DNA from: Chryseobacterium sp. OV279
Lineage (GTDB): Bacteria; Bacteroidota; Bacteroidia; Flavobacteriales; Weeksellaceae
Direction of reading: 5' to 3'
Assembly (NCBI RefSeq): GCF_900128945.1
Contig: NZ_FQUD01000005.1
Location: 62,001 to 126,000 of the forward strand
Length of the DNA: 64,000 bases
Shown here: piece after piece, positions 26,332 through 35,361 of the stretch
Layout: each line of letters starts with the position of its first letter
Position numbering within the stretch: the first letter of the stretch is position 1
Made by a program: the position numbers and the translations under genes
Notes under the pieces: model-generated
Told to the model about the DNA's origin: nothing
What the model saw: the letters and a program-made list of their open reading frames with translations, nothing else
The model's database searches: none

Positions 26332-27465
26332 TTACTCATTGCTTATCATTAATGAGTAAGTTCTTCTTCTCTTATGGTTCACCGGATTGTAATCCTGCCA
26401 CAGAACCTGAACGCTTTTGTTTTCTTCCAGCTCCGGGTTGGTTTCGGCAAAATCAATTCCCATACTGGTAAAACGAACGAAAATCTCTTTGAATATAATG
26501 GCTGTAACACCACGTCTCTGGTATTCAGGGTGAATTCCGATCAGATAGAAATTGGCGCGGTCGTTTTTCTTTCCTGCCTGTAAAAAGTGCCACCATCCGA
26601 AAGGAAACAGTTTTCCTTTAGATTTCTGTAAAGCCTTTGAATAAGAAGGCATGGTGATGGCAAATGAAACAAGTTCATTATTTTCATCTACGACGCAGAT
26701 GACGTAGTTTTTGTCTATAAACGGGAAATATTTTTCTCTGTACGTTTGAATCTGCTCGTCTGAAATAGGTGTGTAGGTAGAAAGATGTTTATAGGTTTCA
26801 TCCAGAAGCTTAAACATCGGTTCTACAAACGGTAAAATTTCCTGTTTTGATTTGAAATCAAGAACCTTAAGCTTGTATTTCTGTGCGATCAGACCGCTGA
26901 ATTTTTCTACTTTTTCGGGGAGAACTTTCGGGAAATTCATCTCATATTCTACCCATTCTTTTTCTTTGGTCAGTCCAAGATCTTCCAGATGTTTAGGATA
27001 GTAGGCGTGATTATAGATTCCGATCATGGTAGCCAGCTTTTCAAATCCCATCGTCAGCATTCCTGCCTTATCGAGATTGGTGAAGCCCATTGGTCCTTCT
27101 ATCTTATCTATATGATGTTCTTTAGCGTAATCTATGGCTTTTTGAATCAGAGCTTTGGAAACTTCTTTATCGTCAATAAAATCGATCCATCCGAAACGGA
27201 CTTTTTTAATGCCCAGTTCTTTTTCCTCCTTATGATTGATGATCACAGCGATTCTTCCAACTACTTTATTGTCTTTTAAAGCCAGATACTGTTTGGATTT
27301 TGAATAATGTAAAGCCGGATTTTCTTTGGCGTCCCAGATTTTAAATTCGTCTTTGATAAAAGAAGGAACATAATAGGGGTTGTTTTTATAAAGATCCATT
27401 GGAAACCTTACGAATTGTTTTAATTCGCTTTGATTTTTTACTTCAATAACTGAAACTTCTGACAT
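26332..27465 (-). CDS. GNAT-like (YghO-type) N-acetyltransferase family protein
   Basis: I start at the ATG 27465-27463 (MSEVSVIEVKNQSELKQFV), 24 nt inside the longest frame; a TATATTTG -7 element lies just upstream and would overlap the longer start. The 377-residue protein shows an N-terminal motif FVRFPMDLYKNNPYYVPSF, then GPMGFTNLDKAGMLTMGFE. Near the C terminus is a GNAT acetyl-CoA-type segment NFYLIGIHPEYQRRGVTAIIF. This arrangement is common in Bacteroidetes conserved proteins of unknown substrate. The gap to nuoA contains repeat-like sequence (ACTCATTGCTCATTACTCAT at 26316-26338, touching the 3' end). Confidence 0.65.
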   Translation of the reverse strand: MSEVSVIEVKNQSELKQFVRFPMDLYKNNPYYVPSFIKDEFKIWDAKENPALHYSKSKQYLALKDNKVVGRIAVIINHKEEKELGIKKVRFGWIDFIDDKEVSKALIQKAIDYAKEHHIDKIEGPMGFTNLDKAGMLTMGFEKLATMIGIYNHAYYPKHLEDLGLTKEKEWVEYEMNFPKVLPEKVEKFSGLIAQKYKLKVLDFKSKQEILPFVEPMFKLLDETYKHLSTYTPISDEQIQTYREKYFPFIDKNYVICVVDENNELVSFAITMPSYSKALQKSKGKLFPFGWWHFLQAGKKNDRANFYLIGIHPEYQRRGVTAIIFKEIFVRFTSMGIDFAETNPELEENKSVQVLWQDYNPVNHKRRRTYSLMISNE

Positions 27466-27486
27466 AATTAGAGGGTAATTAGAGGA

Positions 27487-27494
27487 CAAATATA
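27487..27494 (-). promoter_or_regulatory. Candidate -7 box for the GNAT-like gene
   Basis: Minus-strand TATATTTG, an exact TAnnTTTG match 21 nt upstream of the chosen start. It supports the internal Met as the real start. Confidence 0.45.
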
Positions 27495-27569
27495 AATAAT
27501 AAAATGTAATACTTTGGCACAGTTTTTACATCATTATGGTTAAAATTTAAACACAAAAATCTATATAAA

Positions 27570-28280
27570 ATGACGGGTTATTATATCATTATCGGTATTT
27601 CAATGCTGGTGAGCTGGTGGGTTTCATCAAGATTGAAATCGAAATTTGAATATTACTCCAATGTACATCTCAGAAATGGTTTATCGGGGAAAGAAGTGGC
27701 AGAAAAGATGCTTAGAGATAACGGGATCAATGATGTACAGGTAATTTCAGTTCCCGGTCAGCTGACGGACCACTATAATCCGGCAGATAAAACAGTTAAT
27801 CTTTCTGAAGGAGTCTATATGCAGAGAAATGCGGCTGCGGCGGCAGTAGCAGCTCACGAATGCGGTCATGCGGTACAGCATGCTGTAGGATATTCAATGC
27901 TGAATCTGCGTTCAAAACTGGTTCCTGTTGTCAATATAACGTCTAATCTGATGCAGTTTGTCCTGCTTGCAGGTATTGGGATCATGGCGGCTACAAGATC
28001 TATTGAAGATCCGAATGGAAATACAGCCGTTCTTGCGATTGGAGTAGCCATGTTTGCCATGACGACACTTTTCGCTTTTGTAACGCTTCCCGTTGAATAC
28101 GATGCGAGTAACAGAGCGATGAAATGGCTTAAAGATACCGGCACAGTGACTCAGGAAGAATTTGTAGGCGTACAGGACAGTCTGAAATGGGCAGCAAGAA
28201 CCTATGTGGTGGCGGCCATCGGATCGCTGGCACAACTTCTTTACTGGGGATCTTTACTGCTTGGCGGAAGAAGAAATTAA
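27570..28280 (+). CDS. Membrane zinc metallopeptidase, YugP family
   Basis: A 236-residue protein with an N-terminal membrane helix (YYIIIGISMLVSWWVSS) and the zinc-binding HECGH motif at residues 96-100 within AAVAAHECGHAVQHAVGY. Two further hydrophobic segments (~120-140 and ~153-175) and a C-terminal one follow. This is the neutral zinc metallopeptidase family (Zn_peptidase_2), usually ~225-235 residues. FVTLPVEYDASNRAMKWL gives the expected distal acidic ligand region. Its substrate is unknown. Its end overlaps the end of the converging IMPACT gene by 4 nt. Confidence 0.88.
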   Translation: MTGYYIIIGISMLVSWWVSSRLKSKFEYYSNVHLRNGLSGKEVAEKMLRDNGINDVQVISVPGQLTDHYNPADKTVNLSEGVYMQRNAAAAAVAAHECGHAVQHAVGYSMLNLRSKLVPVVNITSNLMQFVLLAGIGIMAATRSIEDPNGNTAVLAIGVAMFAMTTLFAFVTLPVEYDASNRAMKWLKDTGTVTQEEFVGVQDSLKWAARTYVVAAIGSLAQLLYWGSLLLGGRRN

Positions 28281-28879
28281 TCTTTAAATTCAAATGAAAC
28301 ATACTGCATCTCGGATAATTTATCTGAGATGCTTTCTTTTTGGGCCAATTTTAAAGAGGCGGTCAATATGCAGTTTTCATTAGCATCAAAACTCAAAACC
28401 TTCGCATCAAATTTAGAAAGCAGGGTAAATATCGTATTCTGCTGATTGAAGTTGAACTGAATTGCAACTTCTGCTTCAAGTTCCCGGATGATGATATTCG
28501 CTTCCTCCAGAGTAATCTTTGCACATTCTTTATAGGCTTTTACCAATCCGGAAACACCGAGTTTTGTTCCGCCATAATAACGCACGGAAATAACGAGTAC
28601 ATTGGTGATTTCATGGGCTAAAAGCTGGTTGTAAATGGGAAGCCCTGCACTTCCTGAAGGTTCTCCGTCATCGTTGGCCCGGTAGTTTTCTCCTTCCAGC
28701 CCCATTCTGAAAGCATAGCAGTGATGGGTTGCTTTTGGATGTTCTGACCTTACTTTCTCCAGCGCGTTTTTCAGTTCCTTTTCATTATTGACAGGAAATG
28801 CAAATCCGATGAACTTGCTTCCTTTTTCTTTTAATAAAGTATTTTCTATGGGTTTTTCTATCGTTTTGTATTCGAACAT
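28277..28879 (-). CDS. IMPACT / YigZ family protein
   Basis: The 200-residue protein carries the family signature RANDDGEPSGSAGLPI, preceded by SEHPKATHHCYAFRMG and followed by VLVISVRYYGGTKLGVSGLVKAY. The N-terminal UPF0029 domain (residues ~1-125) resembles ribosomal protein S5 domain 2; the C-terminal ~75 residues are the DUF1949-like part. Family members are linked to translation control in eukaryotes; the bacterial role is unclear. It overlaps the converging YugP gene. Confidence 0.9.
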   Translation of the reverse strand: MFEYKTIEKPIENTLLKEKGSKFIGFAFPVNNEKELKNALEKVRSEHPKATHHCYAFRMGLEGENYRANDDGEPSGSAGLPIYNQLLAHEITNVLVISVRYYGGTKLGVSGLVKAYKECAKITLEEANIIIRELEAEVAIQFNFNQQNTIFTLLSKFDAKVLSFDANENCILTASLKLAQKESISDKLSEMQYVSFEFKD

Positions 28880-28934
28880 ACCGTTCCGTAACTTTTGAAC
28901 TGCAAATTTACGGTTTATATATTGATAAAAAAAA

Positions 28935-28948
28935 GAGCGTTTCCGCTC
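28935..28948 (-). terminator. Terminator after the 28958 peptide gene
   Basis: GAGCG (28935-28939), loop TTTC, CGCTC (28944-28948), with an eight-base A-run on its left that becomes the T-run on the minus strand. It lies 9 nt past the peptide stop. Confidence 0.7.
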
Positions 28949-28957
28949 CTTTTTATT

Positions 28958-29134
28958 TTAAATACATATGGTACCATTTGGTTTACAGACTTCACTGGCG
29001 TCCGTGGGAACGCATCTAAAGTAACCGGGTCTGCAAGGACAAAAGTAGGTGCCATTTGCTAAATAATAACATCCCTGGATTCCTCCCTGAATGGTCTTTA
29101 ATTCTCTGCTTGATAGTTTTCTTAAATTTTTCAT
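28958..29134 (-). CDS. GG-leader, six-cysteine bacteriocin-like peptide (copy 1)
   Basis: I start at the internal ATG 29134-29132, giving MKNLRKLSSRELKTIQGG as leader. This double-Gly leader resembles those cut and exported by C39-peptidase ABC transporters. The ~40-residue core has six Cys (GC, CPC, RC, VC, IC) and ends in an Ile-Cys-Ile. The longer frame upstream adds only an AT-rich hydrophobic stretch. Two relatives lie at 29368-29550 and 40919-41065. No transporter or modification enzyme is adjacent. The function could be antimicrobial or signalling; this is inference from the leader type. Confidence 0.7.
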   Translation of the reverse strand: MKNLRKLSSRELKTIQGGIQGCYYLANGTYFCPCRPGYFRCVPTDASEVCKPNGTICI

Positions 29135-29313
29135 GTAAATATTGAATTTGATGGTTAGTTTAATAAAAAGGTAAGCAATTAAATCCAATAAAATTGAAAA
29201 AATCAAAAAATATTTTTAGGTTAAGTTTTTGAATGATATGTATTTATAGTTGTTTTTCTTTGTGATTATATTAGATCTAAAAAAAATGTACATACTGAAG
29301 GATCAATAAAAAA

Positions 29314-29336
29314 AGCCGTCAAAATATTTGACAGCT
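29314..29336 (-). terminator. Terminator after the 29368 peptide gene
   Basis: On the minus strand AGCTGTCAAA, loop TAT, TTTGACGGCT (one G-U pair) is followed by TTTTTTT. It lies 31 nt past the stop codon. Confidence 0.75.
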
Positions 29337-29367
29337 CCTTAGATTTTTTAAATTTTATACTTAATAA

Positions 29368-29550
29368 CTAGATTCCATCTCCGCAAAGATCCATTGGAAT
29401 TAAGCACATATAACTTGTAGGACCGCAAAAATCCTGAGGGCACTTATCTCTGCATCGTGTAGATTGTCCGTTAGGTAGCGTACAGGTTACAAATGCTCCA
29501 CCGCTAATGCTTTTTAAGCCGATTCTTGAAATTTTCTTTAGATTTTTCAT
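29368..29550 (-). CDS. GG-leader, six-cysteine bacteriocin-like peptide (copy 2)
   Basis: A 60-residue product with leader MKNLKKISRIGLKSISGG and a core of about 42 residues holding six Cys (TC, RC, KC, FC, MC, LC). The leader shares the MKNL+K+S pattern and the double Gly with the other two peptides, while the core is unrelated in sequence apart from the Cys count. An even number of Cys would permit three disulfides. It has its own hairpin terminator, and no -GG peptidase is nearby. Confidence 0.7.
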   Translation of the reverse strand: MKNLKKISRIGLKSISGGAFVTCTLPNGQSTRCRDKCPQDFCGPTSYMCLIPMDLCGDGI

Positions 29551-29716
29551 GTATGATGATTTATATTAGTTAATTCACCATTAAGTTACTTAATTAATTT
29601 CAGCTGAAAATATGATTTGTAGAGAATTTTATTATGTTAAATTGAATTTATGATCATGTTAATATTGATTGATGTAGAAATGGTTTAAAATCATTTTAAT
29701 TGGTATGATTTTAATC

Positions 29717-30745
29717 TCAATGATCATGCAGATAAAATGAAATAGTGTTGTCTCTAAATGTTTTGATATCGTAAGGTTTTACATCCAGTTTAGGAGCCTT
29801 CGTTCCATGTTCAAGTTTCAGACCTTCGTTTTGAATGATGATGGCTTCATCCCAGAGTCCAGCCTTAATAAACTGCAGTAGGGTATAGCTTCCGCCTTCT
29901 ATAATAACGGATTGTATCTGTTCCTTATAAAGTGCAGTCATAAGATCCGGCAGGAAATTCTCTTTCCCGACTCTGATGAATTTAACGTTGCTTTCCGTTT
30001 CTTCTTTTATCGAATTGATGATCAGCGTTTGTGCTTCGTCATTATATATTTTAAAGTCTTTGGGAACTTTTAAGTCAAAATCTATAAGAATTCGTACAGG
30101 ATTCACTCCTTCAGCATTTCTTACGGTCAAACCTGGATTATCATTTAAAGCCGTTTGTGTTCCGACTAAAATGGCGTGTTCATCTGCTCTTAATTGATGC
30201 ACAAACTGATTCACCAATGCATTTGAAATGGCGGTGGGTTTAAAGTCTTTATCTAAAAATCCGTCTCCGGATTCTGCCCATTTCAGAATGATATAGGGTC
30301 TTTTCTTTTCGTGATAGGTGAAAAATCTTTTGTTTAATTCAATGCATTCTTTTTCCAGTATTCCGGAAATGGCTTCTATTCCGGCATCCTGAATGATTTT
30401 CTTTCCTTTTCCATTCACTTTATCATGAGAATCCATAGCACCGATAACCACCTGTTTGAATCCCAGTTCTTTAATTTTTAAAGCACATGGAGGTGTTTTC
30501 CCATAATGCGCACAGGGTTCCAGGGAAACATAGATCGTAGATTCCGGAATCAGACTTTTATCTTCTACAGAATTGATGGCATTGATCTCAGCATGATTTT
30601 CGCCGGCTTTATGGTGATATCCTTCTCCTATGATCTTTCCGTCGTGTACGATCACGCTGCCTACAAGAGGATTGGGGTAGGTTTTGCCCAGTGCTTTTTG
30701 GGCGAGCTCAATGCATCTTTTGATATATAATTCGTCGTTGTTCAT
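29717..30745 (-). CDS. ribD: Bifunctional diaminohydroxyphosphoribosylaminopyrimidine deaminase / reductase
   Basis: The 342-residue enzyme catalyses two steps of riboflavin synthesis. Residues ~1-145 are the deaminase with the zinc site HAE (51-53) and SLEPCAHYGKTPPC (Cys78 and Cys87). The reductase domain follows (KRPYIILKWAESGDGFL, TALNDNPGLTVR, IEGGSYTLLQF). Length is slightly short of E. coli RibD (367) but complete. No FMN riboswitch is seen in the 63-nt gap upstream, and no other rib gene is adjacent. Confidence 0.93.
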   Translation of the reverse strand: MNNDELYIKRCIELAQKALGKTYPNPLVGSVIVHDGKIIGEGYHHKAGENHAEINAINSVEDKSLIPESTIYVSLEPCAHYGKTPPCALKIKELGFKQVVIGAMDSHDKVNGKGKKIIQDAGIEAISGILEKECIELNKRFFTYHEKKRPYIILKWAESGDGFLDKDFKPTAISNALVNQFVHQLRADEHAILVGTQTALNDNPGLTVRNAEGVNPVRILIDFDLKVPKDFKIYNDEAQTLIINSIKEETESNVKFIRVGKENFLPDLMTALYKEQIQSVIIEGGSYTLLQFIKAGLWDEAIIIQNEGLKLEHGTKAPKLDVKPYDIKTFRDNTISFYLHDH

Positions 30746-30808
30746 AGGGTGAAAAGAAAAAGCGAAGACAAATTTCTTTGCTCCGCCTTTATTATATTGT
30801 TTAATAGA

Positions 30809-32614
30809 TTATTCTCCTGCAATAATATTGTGAAGATTTTGTCTTAAAGTTTCAAGATGTACTTTCTTCTCGTCGATGGTATTGAAGGTATCTCTTAGAA
30901 GTGGATTTTCTTTTGACGGGTTTTTGAAGAATGCCAGGTTGTTTTCCAGTTTTACAATTTCGCTCTCAAGGTCAGAGATTTGGCTCTTGATCTTTCTTGC
31001 TTTATCGGTAAGTTGGTTCTCTGTTAATCCTTCTTCCTTCAGTTCAAGCTCATTGATTTTATTCAGCTTCAGCTTTTCTCTCAACGTTCTGTTGAATTCG
31101 GTATTGATCGCGATTTTGTCTCTCGGTACTTTCCCGATATTGTTCCAGGCCGTTTTTATGGCTTCAATTTTTTCAATGCTGCCTTCGTCATTGGAAACCG
31201 TTTTCAGGTCTTCGAGAATTTCTTTTTTCTGCTTGTAATTCTCTTTCCAGTTGTCGTTGGACGCATTGTTTTTCTCTCTGTAATTGTTGAAGAACGTATT
31301 ACAGGCATCACGGAATTCATCCCAGATCTTATTGGTCATGCTCTTTGGAACGTGCCCGATCTTTTTCCAGTCTTCCTGAAGCTTTTTGAATAACGGAACA
31401 GCAATATCCCATTCTTCATTGTTCATATTGTCCTGAGCAGTCTGGATCAGTTTCAATTTGTCTTCCAGATTGGCTTGCTGAGAACCTTTAAGAGATTTAT
31501 AGTAATTGTTCTTTGTCGTGTTGAAACCTCTAAGCGTTGTTTTGAAATCATTCCAGTTCTGGTTGGACAGTTTTCTTGGAACACTTCCTGTTTTTAGGAA
31601 TTCGGTACGAAGATCTTCCACTCTTTTGATGGAGTTCTGCCAGTAACCGTGATTAGGCGTTTCAGCAGGCTCAGATAGTTTTTTGATTTCCGCGATGATC
31701 TGGTTTTTCTTTTCCAGATTGTCATTCTGTTCTCCTTCAATAGCGGCAGAAAGCTCAGATTTTCTTTCGTGAATCTTGTTGGAAATTTCTTTAAACTCTT
31801 CCCATGTTTTTTCACGGAATTCTTCTGCTACCGGTTCTGCTTCTTCTTTCCAAAGTTTGTGAAGGTACTGAAGCTCGTTCAGGGCCTTCTGAATCACAGG
31901 CTCGCTTTCTAGCTCTTTGGCGCGGGCAATGATGTGCTGTCTTTTCTCAAGGTTGTGGCTGAATTCCTGCTCTAAGAATTCTTTATTCAGATCCAGCATC
32001 TGATAAAATTGGTTCAGGTGGTGGAAATAATTATTGTTAAGGATCTTGAATTCAGATTTTGCTACCTGTCCGGCTTTTGACCATTCTTCTTTGATCTCAC
32101 GGATGGATTTGAAAAGGTTGGTTCCCGGCTCAGAATTGGTATACAGATTTTTAAGTCTTTCTATGATACTCTGACGGTGATCGAGGTTTTTCTTTTGCTC
32201 TTCATCCTGAGATTTCTGATATGTGTCGTGCTTTTCTCTGAAAATATTGATCAGGGCAGACAGTTTAGACTGTAAAGGGTGCTCGTAGCTGAAATTTTCA
32301 GGAGCATTTCCGCCTTCTGCATATTCATGCTTCTTGTCTTCCACTTCATCATGGATGTAATGACTTGCTTTTTCTTTTAACTGATTGAATCTTTTGAAAT
32401 TTTCACCAGCATTGGCCGTATTGATGATTTTTTCCATTTCTTTCAAAGCATCAGCCAGAGAAATATCATCAGTGTGATCCTCTTCAATATGCTCTGCATC
32501 ATCATCATGAGTAGTTTCACCATGAGGTACGGGCGTTTCTGACGTTTCCTCCTGAGATACTTCGTTAGGAATTTTATTTTCTTCGTTTTCAGAAAGATTG
32601 TTTTCTGTAGTCAT
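30809..32614 (-). CDS. DUF349 repeat protein
   Basis: A 601-residue, almost wholly helical, very charged protein. After an acidic N terminus (residues ~1-60) come several ~70-residue DUF349 repeats, each with a pattern like W...G.VP+......W..F+......F (for example WKKIGHVPKSMTNKIWDEFRDACNTFF, and AWNNIGKVPRDKIAINTEFN). The C terminus is a coiled coil. DUF349 proteins are widespread in Bacteroidetes; the function is unknown. It follows aroE by 76 nt on the same strand. Confidence 0.85.
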   Translation of the reverse strand: MTTENNLSENEENKIPNEVSQEETSETPVPHGETTHDDDAEHIEEDHTDDISLADALKEMEKIINTANAGENFKRFNQLKEKASHYIHDEVEDKKHEYAEGGNAPENFSYEHPLQSKLSALINIFREKHDTYQKSQDEEQKKNLDHRQSIIERLKNLYTNSEPGTNLFKSIREIKEEWSKAGQVAKSEFKILNNNYFHHLNQFYQMLDLNKEFLEQEFSHNLEKRQHIIARAKELESEPVIQKALNELQYLHKLWKEEAEPVAEEFREKTWEEFKEISNKIHERKSELSAAIEGEQNDNLEKKNQIIAEIKKLSEPAETPNHGYWQNSIKRVEDLRTEFLKTGSVPRKLSNQNWNDFKTTLRGFNTTKNNYYKSLKGSQQANLEDKLKLIQTAQDNMNNEEWDIAVPLFKKLQEDWKKIGHVPKSMTNKIWDEFRDACNTFFNNYREKNNASNDNWKENYKQKKEILEDLKTVSNDEGSIEKIEAIKTAWNNIGKVPRDKIAINTEFNRTLREKLKLNKINELELKEEGLTENQLTDKARKIKSQISDLESEIVKLENNLAFFKNPSKENPLLRDTFNTIDEKKVHLETLRQNLHNIIAGE

Positions 32615-32690
32615 AGCAAATCTTTTATGTGAGTGGCGTTAATATCCTTTTGATATATAGCTGTAAAGCCAATTAAGGTACTAATTTAGG

Positions 32691-33428
32691 TTATTTTTTT
32701 TGAAAATTCCAAATTTCCCAAGCTTTTTCTGCTTGCTGTTCAAGCATGTAATATCCGTTCACAGTTTTGGCTCCTTTTTCGGATGCTTTAATGATGAACT
32801 GAGTATAGTTCGGGTTGTAGATCAGGTCGATGATCAGGTGTTCCGGCGTGATCCCGTCAAAAGGGAATTCCAGACAGTCTTCCACATTCGGGAATGTGCC
32901 TACCGGCGTACACTGGATAATAATTTTATGGTCGGAAACCGTCTTGCTGTCGAGGTTTTCAAAATTAATCTCAGAATTTCTGGAAACCGTAATGGATGGA
33001 ATTCCGTGTTTATCCATTACATATTTTACAGCTTTTGCAGCGCCTCCGTTTCCAAGGATCAAAGCTTTATCCTGATAACTTTTCTTATGGAGCAGAAGTG
33101 TTTTTTCAAAACCGAAAGCATCCGTATTGTAACCTGTTTTTTTACCGTCTCTAATCAAAACACAGTTCACAGCGCCAATTTTTTCAGCCTCATCACTGAG
33201 CCCGTCAAGATAATCAACAATCTTTTCCTTGTATGGGATGGTGACATTGAATCCTAAAAGTTCCGGATCGGTAAGGAGATTCTCTACTTCATCAATTTCA
33301 TTCAGATCAAAAATATCGTAGGTAAAGTCTTTCAGCATCAGCTTCTGAAACTTGTCTTCAAAGAATTTTTTGGAAAAGGAATAGGAAATATTTCTTCCTA
33401 TCAGCCCTAATTTTTTATTGGATTCCAT
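32691..33428 (-). CDS. aroE: Shikimate dehydrogenase
   Basis: The 245-residue enzyme reduces 3-dehydroshikimate with NADPH in the shikimate pathway. The substrate-binding part shows GLIGRNISYSFSKKFFE, NVTIPYKEKIVDYLD and the catalytic Lys; IGAVNCVLIRDGKKTGYNTDAFGF follows. The nucleotide-binding loop is LILGNGGAAKAVKYVM. The C-terminal YYMLEQQAEKAWEIW is typical. The protein is slightly shorter than E. coli AroE (272). Confidence 0.93.
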   Translation of the reverse strand: MESNKKLGLIGRNISYSFSKKFFEDKFQKLMLKDFTYDIFDLNEIDEVENLLTDPELLGFNVTIPYKEKIVDYLDGLSDEAEKIGAVNCVLIRDGKKTGYNTDAFGFEKTLLLHKKSYQDKALILGNGGAAKAVKYVMDKHGIPSITVSRNSEINFENLDSKTVSDHKIIIQCTPVGTFPNVEDCLEFPFDGITPEHLIIDLIYNPNYTQFIIKASEKGAKTVNGYYMLEQQAEKAWEIWNFQKK

Positions 33429-33444
33429 ACATCAAAAATAAAAA

Positions 33445-33467
33445 AAAGACCGAATAAATCGGTCTTT
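33445..33467 (-). terminator. Terminator of the endonuclease I gene
   Basis: AAAGACCGA (33445-33453), 5-nt loop, TCGGTCTTT (33459-33467), with a T-run on the minus strand. It lies 22 nt past the stop of 33489-35291 and just before aroE. Confidence 0.8.
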
Positions 33468-33488
33468 GTTATCAAATATTTTTCAAGT

Positions 33489-35291
33489 TTATTCTACAAT
33501 GAATTTTGTAGAGAAACGGTCTGTTTTCAGGATGTAATTTCCTTTGGTAAGACCTTTAAGGTTTATTTTATTAGAGTTTTTGAAAGGATTTTCAATCACT
33601 TCTATAAGCTTTCCGGAAAGGTCATAGATCTGAGCTTTTGAAATTTTGCTTAAGTTTTCACCTTTCACAAATAATTCATTGTTTTTTACCGGGTTAGGAT
33701 AAACTGAGAATTCAGATTGATCTTTTTTCACATCTGAAGTGCCAAGGGCACCGAAACATGTCCAGGTAAGGTCATCAATAGCTACTCTGTTCGTTGTTAT
33801 CGGATTTACAATTTTAATGACAATATTACCGCTTACGTTAATATTATTAATTGTAATTGGAGCTGTTGGAGCTGTTCCGCTGTAAGCTATTGTTCCTACT
33901 GTTACTCCATTGATCTGAACGTTAAGATTACCGGCATCCCCGCCAAATTTCAGCTGGGCTTTTAAAGATATGCTTCCAATGCCTCCTGAAATAGCGCTGC
34001 TTGTAAGACTTCCGTTTCTGATGGTAATTGCTTTCCCTGAAATAGTCTGGTCAGTTCTTGCATCTGTTGCAGTCCAGGTAATATTATTATTGGTCCATAT
34101 TGTTGTTGCATATGTGTTTGGAGCACCTGTAATAGTTTCAAAATTTTCTGTTCCACAGCTTGTATTTCCTCCAGGCTGCCCTGCAAGGGTTGTCCCATCT
34201 GCAGAATTGCTCTGCGGAGAAGAATTTCCTGCTGCATCTCTGGCAATTACATAGAAAGTGTAAGTCGTAGAAGGTGTCAGTCCCTGAACCGTTGCTGTAG
34301 TTCCTGAAGCCGTTGTTTTTAATATTCCGTTAGCATATACATCATAACCTGCAACACCAATATTATCTGTAGCAGCTGTCCAGCTTAGAGATATCGTACT
34401 GGCAGTAGGATTTTGAGTAGTAAGGTTGGTGGCGGCTGTAGGAGCTTGAGAATCCGGAACCTGTGATCCCCAGATCAGCTCCACAAATTCAGGGTGATCA
34501 ATGAAAGGATTCTTATTGCTCTGATATTCGTAAGTGGCATTGTTTCTTGAAATTTCAGCAGGTGATACCGGATCCGCTGCATGCCATGCTCTTAGCTGGT
34601 CAAGTTCCCAGGTTTGCAGTCCCGGAAATGCTGTTGTTCCAAGCATACCTCCTGTTCCATTTGCAGAAGTAAAACCTGCAAGCTGGGACTGATATCTCGT
34701 TACAAAATAAAAGATCATTCTTGCTACATCACCTTTGAACGCATCAATAGGTTCAAATACAATTCCTGAATATCCGGCAGATGCAGATGTACCTAATTTT
34801 GATCCGTTTTGAGAGGTGAATGATGGGCTTGTACCCACTTTCCCAAAAGGATAATTAGATCTCATTCCGTTTACTTTTCCGTCTGTTGCTCTGATGAAGT
34901 TGACGTCAGCTACCATTGGTGAAGCTTCATCAAAAAGACTTTGCGGAACAATATGTTCTCTGTTATAACAGTTGCCTTCAACGGAATACTGCCCGCACTG
35001 GTTAGTGCCGATGGTGAAATTGTATGGATCTGCGCCGGTTGGATTTTCAGAATAAATATCTAAAACACTTCCGTCATTTTCATAAAAGTAGTCGCGATCG
35101 GTAGTCTGGTAAGCAATCCATAATCCAGCATAGCTTTTAGCCTGATGACCGTTCGTAATGATTTGGTTTAACTTATTTTTTAAAGTTACACCGCTTAGAC
35201 CTGCCGTTCCGTCATAATAGGTGGCAGGTGCTTGTGCTGATACAATGATAATTGTAAAACTCAGCAGAAAAAAGGATAAAATTCGTTTCAT
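33489..35291 (-). CDS. Secreted endonuclease I with fibronectin III domain and T9SS sorting signal
   Basis: The 600-residue protein has a Sec signal peptide (residues 1-18). The endonuclease I (EndA/NucM-like) domain spans residues ~21-275 with the catalytic motif REHIVPQS at 111-118. A fibronectin type III domain follows (~285-372; PTAATNLTTQNPTASTISLSW...YDVYANG), then a carbohydrate-binding-like beta region (~380-510). The end is a type A Por sorting domain (FSVYPNPVKNNELFVKG...KGNYILKTDRFSTKFIVE). It should be exported through the type IX system to degrade external DNA or RNA, perhaps for phosphate or nucleoside scavenging. Inverted repeats and low complexity in the 34.0-34.3 kb part reflect Thr/Ala-rich coding. 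Confidence 0.92.
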   Translation of the reverse strand: MKRILSFFLLSFTIIIVSAQAPATYYDGTAGLSGVTLKNKLNQIITNGHQAKSYAGLWIAYQTTDRDYFYENDGSVLDIYSENPTGADPYNFTIGTNQCGQYSVEGNCYNREHIVPQSLFDEASPMVADVNFIRATDGKVNGMRSNYPFGKVGTSPSFTSQNGSKLGTSASAGYSGIVFEPIDAFKGDVARMIFYFVTRYQSQLAGFTSANGTGGMLGTTAFPGLQTWELDQLRAWHAADPVSPAEISRNNATYEYQSNKNPFIDHPEFVELIWGSQVPDSQAPTAATNLTTQNPTASTISLSWTAATDNIGVAGYDVYANGILKTTASGTTATVQGLTPSTTYTFYVIARDAAGNSSPQSNSADGTTLAGQPGGNTSCGTENFETITGAPNTYATTIWTNNNITWTATDARTDQTISGKAITIRNGSLTSSAISGGIGSISLKAQLKFGGDAGNLNVQINGVTVGTIAYSGTAPTAPITINNINVSGNIVIKIVNPITTNRVAIDDLTWTCFGALGTSDVKKDQSEFSVYPNPVKNNELFVKGENLSKISKAQIYDLSGKLIEVIENPFKNSNKINLKGLTKGNYILKTDRFSTKFIVE

Positions 35292-35361
35292 TTAAAAAAA
35301 ATTGGGCCGTAAAGGTACAAAAAATTGAAAATGAAGTATATTTTATTTTAAATCTAGTGTA

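Noticed and set aside
30746..30808. Possible FMN riboswitch upstream of ribD
   Set aside because: The gap is only 63 nt and no RFN-element motif is present.
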